Shown in pieces: positions 8,300 to 18,719 of a stretch of DNA of 35,860 nucleotides; position 1 is the stretch's first letter, and every line of letters begins with the position of its first letter. Under the pieces are notes generated by a model, which was not told the origin of the DNA, did no database searches, and worked only from the letters and a program-made list of their open reading frames with translations. Source of the DNA: Candidatus Omnitrophota bacterium (lineage in GTDB: Bacteria; Omnitrophota; Gorgyraeia; Zapsychrales; Zapsychraceae); the NCBI GenBank assembly GCA_015233195.1, contig JADFYE010000020.1:1-35860 (forward strand), written 5' to 3'. The translations under genes and the position numbers were made by a program.

Positions 8300-8547
8300 C
8301 GTGGGATAAATCAGTAGAAATAAAATTTAAAGAAATCATTGCTAAAATTCCGATTTTTATGCGGGACATAGCAGAGAAAAAAGTTCTGCGCAGGATAGAA
8401 AAGATTTTAAGCGAAGGAACCCGTTCCATAGTTACTGAAAAAGATATGATCGACGCGTTTTTTAAAGAAACCCCGTTTGGCTTCCATGGTCCAATGAAAA
8501 CCGATATGGATTTATTGGGCATTGATTATAAAAAATATGGATATTAA
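8296..8547 (+). CDS. Stand-alone PCP_red-like domain protein
   Basis: An 83-residue protein resembling the small C-terminal domain of light-independent protochlorophyllide reductase subunit B (PCP_red family): a KIPIFMRDIAEKKV core, a spacer, then IVTEKDMIDAFF. In that enzyme the domain helps bind substrate. Here it is free-standing, and no bchB/bchN/bchL genes are visible. Stand-alone copies are known in non-photosynthetic bacteria, with unknown function. The start codon overlaps the aroB stop. Confidence 0.65.
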   Translation: MTWDKSVEIKFKEIIAKIPIFMRDIAEKKVLRRIEKILSEGTRSIVTEKDMIDAFFKETPFGFHGPMKTDMDLLGIDYKKYGY

Positions 8548-8548
8548 T

Positions 8549-8580
8549 AAATAAAGTTCTACCCTATTTATTTTTTTTCT
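8549..8580 (+). terminator. Weak intrinsic terminator-like structure after the aroB unit
   Basis: An all-AT stem AAATAAA (8549-8555) pairs with TTTATTT (8567-8573), followed by a run of eight or more T residues. The stem has no GC pairs, so it would be weak. Its position, just after the stop at 8547 and directly before a good promoter, fits a transcription-unit boundary. Confidence 0.45.
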
Positions 8581-8631
8581 TGACAAGGTTTCTCAAAACC
8601 TATATAACCTGTAGGTTTACTGGAAAACCTT
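8580..8631 (+). promoter_or_regulatory. Sigma-70-type promoter with two AGGTTT/AAACCT operator-like repeats
   Basis: TTGACA (8580-8585) is followed after 17 bases by TATAAC (8603-8608). Two inverted repeats of the same half-site overlap it: AGGTTT-N4-AAACCT at 8586-8601, between the -35 and -10 boxes, and AGGTTT-N6-AAACCT at 8613-8630, ending one base before the ATG of the Rrf2 gene. The first would block polymerase and the second would sit on the start region. Autoregulation by the Rrf2 protein is the simplest reading. The 5' leader would be very short. Confidence 0.75.
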
Positions 8632-9033
8632 ATGAAACTTACAACTCAAAGTGAATACTCATTGTTAGCGCTTTTATACCTTGCCCGCCACGGCGAAGAT
8701 GGTTATATTCCCCTCACAAATATTGCCAAAGACCAGGAATTACCTTTTAAATATTTGGAACATCTCATGCGTACTTTAATCAGGGCTGGAATTGTTCGTG
8801 GTCTTAAAGGTCAGCATGGGGGATATCAATTAGCACATAAGCCCGAAGAAATAACTATCGCGCAAATAATCCGTCTTTTAGACGGAGCGCTAGCTCCGAT
8901 CGGATCAGTCAGCCGTTATTTTTATAAACCATCGCTTATTGAAAAAGAAAAAAAATTAAGTAGAGCGATGAAAGAGATTAGGGATTATGTCTCTGCTAAA
9001 ATGGAAGCTTTAACTTTAAAAGATTTAGTATGA
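8632..9033 (+). CDS. Rrf2-family transcriptional regulator without Fe-S cysteines
   Basis: A 133-residue DNA-binding protein of the Rrf2/IscR/CymR family: MKLTTQSEYSLLALLYLA opening, winged helix to about 65, wing with GLKGQHGGYQLA. The region that carries three [2Fe-2S] ligands in IscR or NsrR contains no cysteine here, nor does the rest of the protein. This favours a CymR-like mode using protein partners or small ligands. CymR controls sulfur metabolism in Firmicutes, and this gene heads a unit encoding a sulfate importer. That functional link is inferred. Two operator-like palindromes sit in its own promoter. Confidence 0.88.
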   Translation: MKLTTQSEYSLLALLYLARHGEDGYIPLTNIAKDQELPFKYLEHLMRTLIRAGIVRGLKGQHGGYQLAHKPEEITIAQIIRLLDGALAPIGSVSRYFYKPSLIEKEKKLSRAMKEIRDYVSAKMEALTLKDLV

Positions 9034-9071
9034 TTTTAAAGTATGCTAACTAGTATTAGGAAGAAAAAAAT

Positions 9072-11642
9072 ATGGAAGAATGGATAAATAAGCTTGATGA
9101 ATTAAAGTCGATCATAAATAAGACTGAAAAAGCCCAGCAGGAACGCGAAGCTAATCTTATTGAGGCGCAAGGACTGGCGCATATTGGCAGCTGGCTTTTT
9201 GATCCTGAAACTCAACAGCCTACATGGTCGACAGAAATGTTTAGGATCTGGGGTTTGGACCCTAAACTTGGTCCACCGAAATATGCTGAGCATTCTAAGT
9301 ATATTCATCCAGATGATTTTAAGCGTTTTGATGATGCTGTCAGAGGAGCGGTTGAATCAGGTAAGTCTTATAATTTGGAACTACGGATTTGTCGTCCAGA
9401 CGGCTTGATAAGGGAAATTGTTACAATCTGTGACCCCCAGTGTGATGATAATGGAAAAGTATTACGTTTGATGGGTACTTGTCAGGATATTACTGAACGG
9501 AAAGAAATTGAACGCCGCCAGTATCTGGTGTCTCAAGTATTGCATATTTTTCTGGGGCAGGCTGATTTGGCATATACGCTCAGTGATGTTAATACTGTAA
9601 TTAAACAGATAACTGGGTTTGACGCTGTGGGAATCAGGCTGCGCAGCGGAGATGATTATCCGTATTTTGTTCATAATGGATTTTCTGATGAATTTCTTCT
9701 TAAAGAAAATACTTTGATCACGCGGGATCAGGATGATAGTTTTTGTAGAGACAACGAAGGCAATATTAGTTTGGAATGTACTTGTGGTTTGGTTATTTCA
9801 GGAAAAGCTGATCCAGCTAATCCTTTTTTTACTAGGGGTGGAAGTTTTTGGACAAATAATTCAATGCCGCTGTTAGACTTGCCAGTTGACCAGGATCCTC
9901 GACTTCATCCGAGGAATCGTTGTATACACGAAGGTTTTTGCTCTGTGGCATTAGTTCCTATTCGCGCTAATGATAAAATAATTGGTTTATTACAACTTAA
10001 TGACCGGAGAAAAAATTGTTTTAGCCTAGAGATGATCCAGAATTTTGAACATATTGGTTCGATTATAGGTTTACAAGTTATGCGTAAAGGAGCTGAGGAA
10101 GCTTTAAATTTTAACATGGCAAAACTCGGTCTTGCGCTTAAATCCGCCCAAATGGGAGCGTGGCAATTAAATATAGTTCAAGGGAAACGTTTTTTTGATG
10201 ATCAGGTTTGTTATCTTCTTGGAATAGATCCCAGCACTTTTAAAGGAACTGCTGATGAATTTTTTGGGGCAGTACATCCAGAAGATCGGGAAAAGATTAA
10301 AACCGCTTTGGCTAATACGATTAATACTGGCGCATCATATGAAATTGATTATAGAGTTATTTGGTCGGATAAAAGTATACATTATATTAATGCTCGAGGA
10401 GAATTAATTCGTGATGTTAATGGTATTCCTGAAAAGCTTAGTGGAATATTATGGGAGATCACAGCGCGCAAGCAAGTGGAAGAAGCTTTGCGTAAAAGTG
10501 AAGAGGAATATCGGAGCATTGTAGACAATATTGGTATTGGCGTAGCATTGATAAGTCCGGATATGGAAATTTTATCTTTAAATAATCAAATGAAAAAATG
10601 GAATCCGCATATTGATCTTAAAGAAAAGCATATTTGTTATCGTTCTTTTAATAAACCGCCGAGAGAAGAAATTTGTTCTTACTGCCCGACAGCTAAGACT
10701 TTGCAGGATGGGTTAGTACATGAGTCTGTAACAGAAACTCCGATGGGCGGTCAAATATTTAATTATCGTGTTGTATCTTCGCCTATAAAAGATGGCACTG
10801 GTAAAGTTGTAGCTGCAGTTGAAATGGTCGAAGATATAACTGCACGGATGCGGGCGGAAAAGGCAATGCAAACTATGCATGTTCAGCTAGTGCATGCCGA
10901 AAAACTTGCGACACTTGGAGAAATGGCTACAGGATTGGCGCATGAAATTAATCAGCCGCTGGGAGGGATTTCTTTGGTGGTGACTTTTTTACGGAAGTTT
11001 ATGGAAAAGAAAATTTTAACTGATAAAGAATTAGGATCAAGTCTTAAAGATATTGATGATTGCGTTAATAGGATGGCGCATGTTGTCCAGCATATGCGTA
11101 TTTTTGCTCATCAAAAATCTTTGCCTTTTCAGCCTATGGTAGTTGAAGAAACTATTGACGCAGCCTTGAGTTTATTGGGTTCTCAGCTTAGGAACCATAA
11201 TATAGAGGTGAGTAAGACTATAGAATCTAATTTACCTCAGATTATCGGAGAGCCGCATCAGCTGGAACAGGTTTGGATTAATTTTATTTCTAATGCCCGC
11301 GATGCTATGGATGAAAAACAAAAGCAGATTAAAGAGGGGAAATTATTTCTGGATGGATATAAAAAACAGCTTAATATCACAATATCACATGAAAAAGATT
11401 CTAATAAATTACTTGTAGTTTTTACTGATAATGGGGTTGGCGTAGGCGAGGAAGAAAAGGATAAAGTTTTTGATCCGCTGTTTACCACAAAAGAAGTTGG
11501 GAAAGGAACCGGATTAGGTTTATCTATCAGTCGCGAAATCGTGGGATCTCATAATGGTAAGATCGAGATAGAAAGTAAAAAGGGAGAAGGCGCGAGTTTA
11601 AAGGTTTATTTACCTATTATTAACAAAGGAGAACAGGCATGA
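9072..11642 (+). CDS. Soluble PAS-GAF-PAS-PAS sensor histidine kinase
   Basis: An 856-residue kinase without transmembrane segments. Apparent domains: a short N-terminal coiled coil, PAS (about 35-145), GAF (about 150-335), PAS (about 350-470), PAS (about 475-600), dimerisation/phosphoacceptor domain with H624 ([12 protein letters not shown]), and a HATPase domain with N box ([10 protein letters not shown]), DNGVGV and KGTGLGLSI. The GAF region is rich in cysteines (ECTCGLVIS, then [10 protein letters not shown]), which may sense redox state or bind a metal. No response regulator is encoded nearby. It overlaps the sulfate-binding-protein gene by 4 bases, which suggests a role in sulfate or redox sensing; this is an inference. 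Confidence 0.92.
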   Translation: MEEWINKLDELKSIINKTEKAQQEREANLIEAQGLAHIGSWLFDPETQQPTWSTEMFRIWGLDPKLGPPKYAEHSKYIHPDDFKRFDDAVRGAVESGKSYNLELRICRPDGLIREIVTICDPQCDDNGKVLRLMGTCQDITERKEIERRQYLVSQVLHIFLGQADLAYTLSDVNTVIKQITGFDAVGIRLRSGDDYPYFVHNGFSDEFLLKENTLITRDQDDSFCRDNEGNISLECTCGLVISGKADPANPFFTRGGSFWTNNSMPLLDLPVDQDPRLHPRNRCIHEGFCSVALVPIRANDKIIGLLQLNDRRKNCFSLEMIQNFEHIGSIIGLQVMRKGAEEALNFNMAKLGLALKSAQMGAWQLNIVQGKRFFDDQVCYLLGIDPSTFKGTADEFFGAVHPEDREKIKTALANTINTGASYEIDYRVIWSDKSIHYINARGELIRDVNGIPEKLSGILWEITARKQVEEALRKSEEEYRSIVDNIGIGVALISPDMEILSLNNQMKKWNPHIDLKEKHICYRSFNKPPREEICSYCPTAKTLQDGLVHESVTETPMGGQIFNYRVVSSPIKDGTGKVVAAVEMVEDITARMRAEKAMQTMHVQLVHAEKLATLGEMATGLAHEINQPLGGISLVVTFLRKFMEKKILTDKELGSSLKDIDDCVNRMAHVVQHMRIFAHQKSLPFQPMVVEETIDAALSLLGSQLRNHNIEVSKTIESNLPQIIGEPHQLEQVWINFISNARDAMDEKQKQIKEGKLFLDGYKKQLNITISHEKDSNKLLVVFTDNGVGVGEEEKDKVFDPLFTTKEVGKGTGLGLSISREIVGSHNGKIEIESKKGEGASLKVYLPIINKGEQA

Positions 11643-12679
11643 AAAAGAGTTGGTTGATGGGTTGTATAACAATTTTAATTTTTGGGCTGGCTTTTATATT
11701 ACCGGCTTCAGCACAAAATGCTACACAAAATATTCCGCAAACTAAAATAACTTTATTGAATGTTTCTTATGATCCGACCCGTGAATTGTATCAGGCGTTT
11801 AATAAGGCGTTTGCTGATAATTGGCTTACAAAAACTGGTAATACAGTTGAAATTAATCAATCTCATGGCGGAAGCGGTAAACAGGCTCGGGCGGTTATCG
11901 ACGGGCTCGAAGCTGATGTAGTAACTTTAGCTTTGGCTTATGATATTGATTCAATCGCGAATTTAACGGATCTCATTCCTAAAGATTGGCAGAAGCGGCT
12001 TCTTCATAATAGCGCGCCGTACACTTCTACGATTGTTTTTTTGGTACGCAAAGGTAATCCTAAAAACATTAAAGATTGGGATGATCTGGCTAAACATGGG
12101 GTTAGTGTTATTACTCCTAATCCGAAAACGTCAGGTGGTGCGCGCTGGAATTATCTGGCAGCTTGGGGTTATGCGCTCAAAAAATTTGGAAATGAAGAAA
12201 ATAAGGTTAAAGAATTTGTGTCTGAAATTTATAAGAATGTACCAGTTCTAGATTCTGGTGCGCGAGGTTCTACCACTACATTTGTTGAAAGAAAGATTGG
12301 TGATGTGTTAATTGCTTGGGAGAATGAAGCGTATTTGGTGGTGAATCAATTAGGCAAAGGTGAATACGAGATTGTTATGCCGTCTATGAGTATTTTGGCA
12401 GAGCCGTCAGTGGCTTTGGTAGACAAGAATGTTGATCGTCATGGTACTCGTGAGGTTGCTAAAGCGTATTTGGAATATTTATATTCAGAAGCAGGTCAGG
12501 AGATAGCTGCAAAAAATTATTATCGTCCACGTTTGGAATCAGTTATGGCTAAGTATGCATCAAAATTTCAGAAAGTTGAATTAATCACTATAGACGAGGT
12601 TTTTGGCGGATGGGCTAACGCGCAGAAAACGCATTTTGCGGATAAAGGCACGTTCGACCAAATCTACCAAGTAAAATAA
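11639..12679 (+). CDS. sbp: Sulfate ABC transporter substrate-binding protein
   Basis: A 346-residue exported binding protein with a signal peptide (hydrophobic core, then PASAQ at about 22-26). Family motifs include [40 protein letters not shown], and [21 protein letters not shown], which line the oxyanion pocket in Sbp/CysP. It captures sulfate or thiosulfate in the periplasm and delivers it to CysT/CysW. Translation is probably coupled to the upstream kinase (ATGA overlap), and cysT begins 7 bases later. Confidence 0.95.
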   Translation: MKKSWLMGCITILIFGLAFILPASAQNATQNIPQTKITLLNVSYDPTRELYQAFNKAFADNWLTKTGNTVEINQSHGGSGKQARAVIDGLEADVVTLALAYDIDSIANLTDLIPKDWQKRLLHNSAPYTSTIVFLVRKGNPKNIKDWDDLAKHGVSVITPNPKTSGGARWNYLAAWGYALKKFGNEENKVKEFVSEIYKNVPVLDSGARGSTTTFVERKIGDVLIAWENEAYLVVNQLGKGEYEIVMPSMSILAEPSVALVDKNVDRHGTREVAKAYLEYLYSEAGQEIAAKNYYRPRLESVMAKYASKFQKVELITIDEVFGGWANAQKTHFADKGTFDQIYQVK

Positions 12680-12686
12680 GGATTTT

Positions 12687-13523
12687 ATGTCAGGACCATT
12701 TGTTAGAAAAAGTATATTGCCGGGATTTTCTTTGTCTTTGGGGTTCACGATATTTTATCTGAGCCTTATTGTATTGATTCCGCTATCTATGCTTTTTTTA
12801 AAAACTGCTTCTTTAGGTTTTAAAGAATTTTTAGAGGTTATCATGGAACCCAGAACTTTGGCTGCATATCGTCTGAGTTTCGGTACAGCATTTGTTAGCG
12901 CTGGCATTAACGCGGTATTTGGATTTATTGTGGCTTGGGTTTTGGTAAGGTATTCTTTTCCGGGAAAGCGGATAGTAGATGCTCTGGTCGATTTTCCTCT
13001 TGCGCTTCCCACAGCTGTTGCGGGTATTGCGTTAACTGAACTTTATACTCCTACGGGATGGGTAGGACAATTTTTACAGTCATGGGGCATTAAAGGCGCG
13101 TTTAGTCCTTTTGGGATTACGATAGCTTTAACTTTTATTGGTTTGCCGTTTGTGGTTAGGACTATACAGCCGGTGTTGGAGGATTTGGATCCTCAAATCG
13201 AAGAGGCTGCTGCGTCTTTAGGCGCTAACCGTTGGCAAACTTTGACTGGAGTTATTTTTCCGATAATTTTTCCCGCGCTCTTGGCTGGAGTAACTTTAGC
13301 CTTGGCTCGGGCGATCGGAGAATATGGTTCAGTTATATTTATCGCTGGTAATATGCCTATGAAGACGGAGATTGCTCCGCTTTTGATCATGACCAAGCTG
13401 GAACAGTACGATTACACGGGCGCCACGGCGATCGCGGTGGGGATGCTTTTGATCTCGTTTTTGCTCCTTGCCACAGCCAATTTCTTTCAGTGGCTTACGT
13501 CGAAGAATTTAGGAAAAACATAA
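12687..13523 (+). CDS. cysT: Sulfate ABC transporter permease CysT
   Basis: A 278-residue inner-membrane permease with about six helices. It carries the CysT-type segments DFPLALPTAVAGIAL and the cytoplasmic EAA loop EEAAASLGANRWQTL, the coupling site for the CysA ATPase, followed by ARAIGEYGSVIFIAGN. It pairs with CysW as a heterodimer. A short spacer follows sbp. The stop codon overlaps the probable cysW start (TAATG). Confidence 0.95.
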   Translation: MSGPFVRKSILPGFSLSLGFTIFYLSLIVLIPLSMLFLKTASLGFKEFLEVIMEPRTLAAYRLSFGTAFVSAGINAVFGFIVAWVLVRYSFPGKRIVDALVDFPLALPTAVAGIALTELYTPTGWVGQFLQSWGIKGAFSPFGITIALTFIGLPFVVRTIQPVLEDLDPQIEEAAASLGANRWQTLTGVIFPIIFPALLAGVTLALARAIGEYGSVIFIAGNMPMKTEIAPLLIMTKLEQYDYTGATAIAVGMLLISFLLLATANFFQWLTSKNLGKT

Positions 13524-14344
13524 TGGGCGCGAGGACTGAACCAAAAATAATTCAATATTTGCTGATATTTCTTGCTCTGGCATTTTTTAGTCTGTTTATT
13601 GTTTTGCCTTTGGTTTGTGTTTTTCATAATGCTTTAGCCAAAGGCTGGTCAATCTATCTCACAACTTTGCAGGATAAGGATGCTATATCCGCGATGAAAT
13701 TGACCATGATTACTGCATTGGTTGCTGTGCCGTTAAATTTAGTTTTCGGAGTAGTGGCATCTTGGGCAATCGCGAAATTTGATTTTAGAGGCAAGAATTT
13801 TCTTTTAACGTTAATTGATTTGCCGCTTTCAGTTTCGCCGGTAATTGCTGGTCTTATTTTTATTTTATTATTTGGAGCGCAGGGTTTGTTAGGTCCGTGG
13901 CTTATGGCGCATAATATTAAAATTGTTTTTGCGATGCCTGCGGTAATTTTAGTAACTATCTTTGTTACGTTTCCGATTGTTGCGCGCGAACTAATTCCGA
14001 TTATGAAATCGCAAGGGAATGAGGAAGAAGAAGCTGCTATAACTTTAGGAGCAAGTGGATGGAAAACATTTTGGCTAGTTTCAGTCCCAAATATTCGCTG
14101 GGGAATTCTTTATGGAATTATTTTGTGTAATGCCCGGGCTATGGGCGAGTTTGGCGCAGTTTCAGTAGTTTCTGGGCATATTAGGGGATTGACTAACACT
14201 TTGCCTTTGCATGTTGAGATTTTGTATAACGAATACCAGTCAGTCGCGGCGTTTGCAGCAGCGTCGATTTTGGCACTGTTGGCAATTTTTACTTTAATCG
14301 CGAAAAGTATAGTAGAAACAGTTATTGTAAGAAAAAGTATTTAG
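13523..14344 (+). CDS. cysW: Sulfate ABC transporter permease CysW
   Basis: The second permease subunit, about 273 residues, with DLPLSVSPVIAGLIF and the EAA loop EEEEAAITLGASGWKTFW, followed by NARAMGEFGAVSVVSGH. I chose ATG 13523, which overlaps the cysT stop and has AGGA about 8 bases upstream. A GTG at 13490 inside cysT would add 11 residues with no family support. The expected next gene, cysA, is displaced by an unrelated 1.4-kb gene. Confidence 0.93.
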   Translation: MGARTEPKIIQYLLIFLALAFFSLFIVLPLVCVFHNALAKGWSIYLTTLQDKDAISAMKLTMITALVAVPLNLVFGVVASWAIAKFDFRGKNFLLTLIDLPLSVSPVIAGLIFILLFGAQGLLGPWLMAHNIKIVFAMPAVILVTIFVTFPIVARELIPIMKSQGNEEEEAAITLGASGWKTFWLVSVPNIRWGILYGIILCNARAMGEFGAVSVVSGHIRGLTNTLPLHVEILYNEYQSVAAFAAASILALLAIFTLIAKSIVETVIVRKSI

Positions 14345-14353
14345 GAAAAAATC

Positions 14354-15739
14354 ATGAGTGAACATCAAAATATAGAATATAAACAAATTTGGCATGATGA
14401 TTATTTAAAATGGGTTTGTGGTTTTGCTAATGCGCAAGGTGGGTTAATTTATATTGGTAAAGATGATAATGGTAAGGTGGTTGGTGTTGAAAATTATAAA
14501 AAATTAATGGAAGAAATTCCTAATAAGATTCATGATTTGCTTGGTCTTATTGTAGAGGTGAATCTAAAGAAAAGTAATTCACTTAATTTTATTGAAATTA
14601 TAGTCCCGGAGTATTCAGTGCCTATTTCATGCCGTGGGAGATATTATTATCGAAGTGGAAGCACAAAACGAGAATTAACGGGTAGCGCGCTTAATGAATT
14701 TTTACTTAAAAAAATGGGTAAAACTTGGGATGAGGTTATTGAATCTAGGGCAAAATTATCTGATATTGATAAGAAAAGTATTGAGATATTTTTGAAGGCT
14801 GCAGCTAAAGCTAAAAGATTTCCCGTTGATGAAACGCTATCGTTAAAGGATTTACTTGTAAAATTACAGTTAATTGATAAGGGAAAATTAAAACGCGCTG
14901 CTGTTGTTTTATTTGCTAAGGAGCCGATGAAGTTTTTTCCTTCGATGTGTGTACGGATAGGTCGTTTTGGAGAATCAAAAGTTGATTTGAGATTTCAGGA
15001 ATCTATTGAAGGTAATTTGATCCATTGTTTACAAGAAACAATCGAATTACTCGACCATAAATTTTTGATCAGTCCAATTTCTTTTGAAGGTATTCATAGG
15101 ATCGAGAAATGGCAATATCCGCTTCCGGCATTGCGCGAGGTATTACTTAACGCGCTTATTCATAAAAATTATATGGGAGCGCATATTCAGATTGAAGTTT
15201 ATGACGACAAAATTTGTTTTTGGAATAGTGGAGGATTGCCGGAAGATTTAAGTATTGAACAGTTAAAAAAGCAGCATTCTTCAAATCCGCGAAATCCTTT
15301 TATTGCTGATGTATGTTTTAAAGGCGGGTATATTGACGCTTGGGGACGAGGGATTGAGAAAATCATTAACGCGTGCAAGGAAGCCAATCTTCCTGCTCCT
15401 GAATTTGAAGAAAACAGTGGGGGCATGTTAGTTACGCTTTTTTATAGCAGGTCTAAAAAAGATAGATCGGGACAAGAGCCAGAGTCGCAGCCAGAGTTGC
15501 AGCCAGACTCACAGCCAGAGTCATTAAGAATGCGTGTTTTAGGGTTATTGGGAAAAAGTGAGTTAAGTAAATCCGGTATTTCTATACAGCTTGGTCAGAA
15601 GAAAATTTCTGGGCAGTTAAATGTGGTAATTCGTAAGTTATTAGAACAAAAATTTGTTGAGTTAACCATCCCTGGTAAATTAATAAGCCGCAATCAAAAA
15701 TATCGTTTAACAGAAAAAGGTAAATTATTAATAAAGTAA
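14354..15739 (+). CDS. AlbA_2/Schlafen-type putative DNA-binding protein with HATPase-like domain
   Basis: A 461-residue protein. An AlbA_2 (Schlafen-like) domain spans about 5-115 (IEYKQIWHDDYLKWVCGFANAQGGLIYIG), then a HATPase_c_4-type domain with ALREVLLNALIHKNY and GGYIDAWGRGIEKI (about 255-350), then a linker of QPES-type repeats, then a C-terminal winged helix. These proteins are usually annotated as putative transcriptional regulators or RecG-like; function is not settled. It sits between cysW and cysA, where no such gene is expected, with 9 and 10 base spacers. That suggests insertion into an existing operon without breaking it. Confidence 0.85.
   Translation: MSEHQNIEYKQIWHDDYLKWVCGFANAQGGLIYIGKDDNGKVVGVENYKKLMEEIPNKIHDLLGLIVEVNLKKSNSLNFIEIIVPEYSVPISCRGRYYYRSGSTKRELTGSALNEFLLKKMGKTWDEVIESRAKLSDIDKKSIEIFLKAAAKAKRFPVDETLSLKDLLVKLQLIDKGKLKRAAVVLFAKEPMKFFPSMCVRIGRFGESKVDLRFQESIEGNLIHCLQETIELLDHKFLISPISFEGIHRIEKWQYPLPALREVLLNALIHKNYMGAHIQIEVYDDKICFWNSGGLPEDLSIEQLKKQHSSNPRNPFIADVCFKGGYIDAWGRGIEKIINACKEANLPAPEFEENSGGMLVTLFYSRSKKDRSGQEPESQPELQPDSQPESLRMRVLGLLGKSELSKSGISIQLGQKKISGQLNVVIRKLLEQKFVELTIPGKLISRNQKYRLTEKGKLLIK
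15476..15523 (+). repeat. Four-unit 12-base in-frame tandem repeat (QPES linker)
   Basis: Four imperfect copies of a 12-base unit close to CAGCCAGAGTCG, at 15476-15487, 15488-15499, 15500-15511 and 15512-15523. Each encodes a four-residue variant of QPES. The repeat lies in the linker between the HATPase-like domain and the winged helix of the AlbA_2-type protein. Copy-number change would lengthen the linker without shifting frame. Confidence 0.9.
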
Positions 15740-15749
15740 GGTTTGAGAT

Positions 15750-16808
15750 ATGAGTATTGAAGTCAAAAATATACGCAAAAATTTTGGAGATTTTCAGGCT
15801 TTGCAGGATCTCAGTTTAAAAGTTGAGTCAGGCGAGCTTTTAGCGCTTTTAGGTCCTTCTGGTTCAGGAAAAACTACTTTGCTAAGAATTGTAGCAGGGC
15901 TGGATTCAGTTGATCAGGGACAAGTGCTTTTCGAAGAGCAGGACGCTCAGCACCAAAAAGCTAGAGAACGCGGAGTGGGATTTGTTTTTCAGCATTACGC
16001 GTTATTTAGGAACATGACAGTTTTTGATAATATCGCATTTGGTCTGAAAGTACAGCCTCGACGGATACGCCCTACAAAAGCTAAGATCCGGCAAAAAGTT
16101 CTTGAATTGTTGAATTTGGTTCAGTTAGAATGGCTGGCTGATCGTTATCCATGGCAATTATCCGGAGGACAGAGGCAGCGTATTGCTTTGGCGCGTGCGC
16201 TTGCAGTCCGTCCTAAAGTTTTACTTTTGGATGAGCCGTTTGGTTCGCTCGACGCTCAGGTCAGAAAGGAACTTAGGCTTTGGCTGAGACGTTTTCATGA
16301 CGAGTTTCATATAACCACTCTTTTTGTGACACATGATCAGGAGGAGGCTTTGGAAGTTGCTGACCGGATAGTAGTCATGAATAAAGGTAGGATCGAGCAA
16401 GTAGGAACACCTGAAGATGTTTATCATAATCCAGCAAATCCGTTTGTTCTTAGTTTCTTAGGTAACGTAAATTTATTCCATTGCCGTTTGGCAGAGGGAA
16501 AAGCTTTTATCGGAGATTCTGCGTTGGATGTTCCAGGTTTAGTATTAGATCAACCTAAGACGGCAAAATTATATGTGCGTCCTAATCAGTTTAAGATTTC
16601 CCGTGGTCCGGGTAAAGGCGACGCTTTAAAAGCAATGGTTGAATATGTTAATCCTGCAGGAATTGTAGTTAAAGTGAATTTGAAGACTGAGAATGGCGAA
16701 CGGATTTATGTTGAGATTTCGCACGATGAATTTAATCACCTCAGGCTCATGAAATCGCAACAGGTGTATGTGAGTTTAAAAGACGTCACGTATTCGGAAT
16801 ATGTATAA
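15750..16808 (+). CDS. cysA: Sulfate ABC transporter ATPase CysA
   Basis: A 352-residue ATPase of the CysA/PotA type. Walker [10 protein letters not shown] is at 35-43, the Q-loop is VFQHYALF, signature LSGGQ at 137-141, Walker B LLLDEP at 158-163, and the switch histidine is in [11 protein letters not shown]-terminal TOBE-like domain follows (from about 240). It powers sulfate import through CysT/CysW. The 3' end overlaps the next gene by 8 bases, so the partner-switching genes may be partly co-transcribed with the transporter. Confidence 0.95.
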   Translation: MSIEVKNIRKNFGDFQALQDLSLKVESGELLALLGPSGSGKTTLLRIVAGLDSVDQGQVLFEEQDAQHQKARERGVGFVFQHYALFRNMTVFDNIAFGLKVQPRRIRPTKAKIRQKVLELLNLVQLEWLADRYPWQLSGGQRQRIALARALAVRPKVLLLDEPFGSLDAQVRKELRLWLRRFHDEFHITTLFVTHDQEEALEVADRIVVMNKGRIEQVGTPEDVYHNPANPFVLSFLGNVNLFHCRLAEGKAFIGDSALDVPGLVLDQPKTAKLYVRPNQFKISRGPGKGDALKAMVEYVNPAGIVVKVNLKTENGERIYVEISHDEFNHLRLMKSQQVYVSLKDVTYSEYV

Positions 16809-18717
16809 GACAGTATTAAAAAATATTTTAGGCGCTTTAATTCTGTTAGGCATAACCTTCCTGCTTTTCTGCGGTTCTTACTTTCATGTTTTTGAAAAAA
16901 ATGAGCTGGATACGCTGGATCTTAGATTTCGTTTTCGTCCGTCGATAGCTAGGACGGATAAAGTAGTCATCATTGAGATTGATAATGAGACCATTAAAAA
17001 ATTCGGACGTTTTCCTTTAGACCGCAGTTATCACGCGAAACTGATTAATGCTCTTTCTAAATTTGGCGCTAAGGCGGTAGTGTTTGATATTTTTTTCAGT
17101 GAACCGCAAAGAGGAGACAGCGAATTAAGAGACGCGATGCGTTTTGCAGGGAATGTTTATTTGCCTTATGTTTTTGAAGTCAGGGAAAAGCCTCAAAATA
17201 AAATAATTTGGGCAATTAATTATTCAACTCAAAATTTAGCCCAGTTAGCGAATGCGGCAAAAGGAACCGGCTACATTAATGTTATGCCTGATCCTGACGG
17301 TAAATTCAGGCGTGCTCCGCTTTATATCCGGTATAATGACAACATGTATCCTTCAGCTGCTTTTTTAGTAGCTTGTGATTTTTTAGGAATAGACCCTAAT
17401 AATCGTTATATGATGCCTGGAGAATATTTGGCATATGATGCGTCGCATAAAATACCATTGGATGAAAATTCCAATATCATTATTAATTATTCTGGGAAAT
17501 GGGCGCAGTCGTTTCAACATTATTCTTACGCAGACATTATTCAGTCGTATAAAGCGCATGCCTCAGGTGAAAAGCCTATACTGGATTTGAATATTTTTAA
17601 AGGAAAGGTTTGTTTGGTTGGATTTACCGCAGATGGTACAACAGATCTGCATCCAACGCCGCTGGAATCGCTTTATCCTGCAGTCGGTATACACGCGGAA
17701 ATTTTTAATTCTTTAATAAATCAGAATTTTATTACCCGAGCATCAAAAGTCCAGAATTTGTGGGTGCTGTTTGTATTATTCTTTATTGTTTTTGTGTCGT
17801 CGGTTACTGCTGCGCCTTTTAGAGCATTCATGATTCTCTTGGAAGTTAACGCTATTTTTATTTTTGTCAGTGTGATGTTGTTTAATTTAAAGGGTATTTG
17901 GATTGATACTTTTTATCCGCTTGCGATTTCTGGTCTGGTTTATTTATTGTGCACGGTTTACCGTTATATCGCTCAGTTTAAGGAACGAATCATAATTGAA
18001 AATGAATTAAAGATCGCCAGACAGATTCAGGAAAGTTTTTTACCTGAAAACTTACCTGATGTTGAGGGGTTGGATATGGCTGTAACTATGATTACAGCTC
18101 GTCAGGTTGGAGGCGATCTTTATGATGTAATTAAATTCGAGGATGATAAAGTCGGCATTATGATAGGCGATGTAACTGGCAAAGGTATTCCAGCCAGTCT
18201 TTTTATGGCTATGGCAGCCAGCTCTTTTAAATTTTATGCTTTGCCGGATATTAGTCCGGAAAAAACTTTGTTGGATCTAAATGAAAAAATTATTAGAGAT
18301 TTTTCTTCCAATCGTTTCGTGACTGTGTTTTACTCTATTTTTGATCTTAAAAAGCGGATAGTGTCATGTGCGAATGGCGGGCATTTGCCGGTTTTGTATT
18401 TTCCGAATGGTAAAAAAGTGGTTTCTTTAGACGCTGCAGAAGGATTGCCTTTGGGTATGATCAAAGGCAAGTATTCAAATAAACAGATAAAATTTGACGA
18501 AAAAGATATCTTTATCTATTATACGGACGGCATAATTGAGGCTGTAAACTCTAAAGGCGAGATGTATGGCATAGAAAGACTGACCGCTCTAATTGAACAA
18601 AATCGAAATTTGCCTGCTCTTGAAATATGCGCGGCAGTTGAAAATGATGTAATAAATTTCAGGTCTAAACGCAAACAACAGGACGACATTACATTGATCG
18701 TTATTAAGGTGAATTAA
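16801..18717 (+). CDS. CHASE2 sensor with SpoIIE-type protein phosphatase
   Basis: A 638-residue membrane protein. After an N-terminal helix (about 9-27) comes an extracytoplasmic CHASE2 domain ([14 protein letters not shown], then [20 protein letters not shown], then [10 protein letters not shown]), three transmembrane helices (about 318-390), and a PP2C/SpoIIE phosphatase (about 415-638) with [25 protein letters not shown] and YYTDGIIEA metal/active-site motifs. It should dephosphorylate a STAS protein when the CHASE2 domain is signalled. The RsbW-like kinase and STAS protein follow immediately, as expected for a partner switch. Confidence 0.93.
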   Translation: MYKTVLKNILGALILLGITFLLFCGSYFHVFEKNELDTLDLRFRFRPSIARTDKVVIIEIDNETIKKFGRFPLDRSYHAKLINALSKFGAKAVVFDIFFSEPQRGDSELRDAMRFAGNVYLPYVFEVREKPQNKIIWAINYSTQNLAQLANAAKGTGYINVMPDPDGKFRRAPLYIRYNDNMYPSAAFLVACDFLGIDPNNRYMMPGEYLAYDASHKIPLDENSNIIINYSGKWAQSFQHYSYADIIQSYKAHASGEKPILDLNIFKGKVCLVGFTADGTTDLHPTPLESLYPAVGIHAEIFNSLINQNFITRASKVQNLWVLFVLFFIVFVSSVTAAPFRAFMILLEVNAIFIFVSVMLFNLKGIWIDTFYPLAISGLVYLLCTVYRYIAQFKERIIIENELKIARQIQESFLPENLPDVEGLDMAVTMITARQVGGDLYDVIKFEDDKVGIMIGDVTGKGIPASLFMAMAASSFKFYALPDISPEKTLLDLNEKIIRDFSSNRFVTVFYSIFDLKKRIVSCANGGHLPVLYFPNGKKVVSLDAAEGLPLGMIKGKYSNKQIKFDEKDIFIYYTDGIIEAVNSKGEMYGIERLTALIEQNRNLPALEICAAVENDVINFRSKRKQQDDITLIVIKVN

Positions 18718-18719
18718 GC

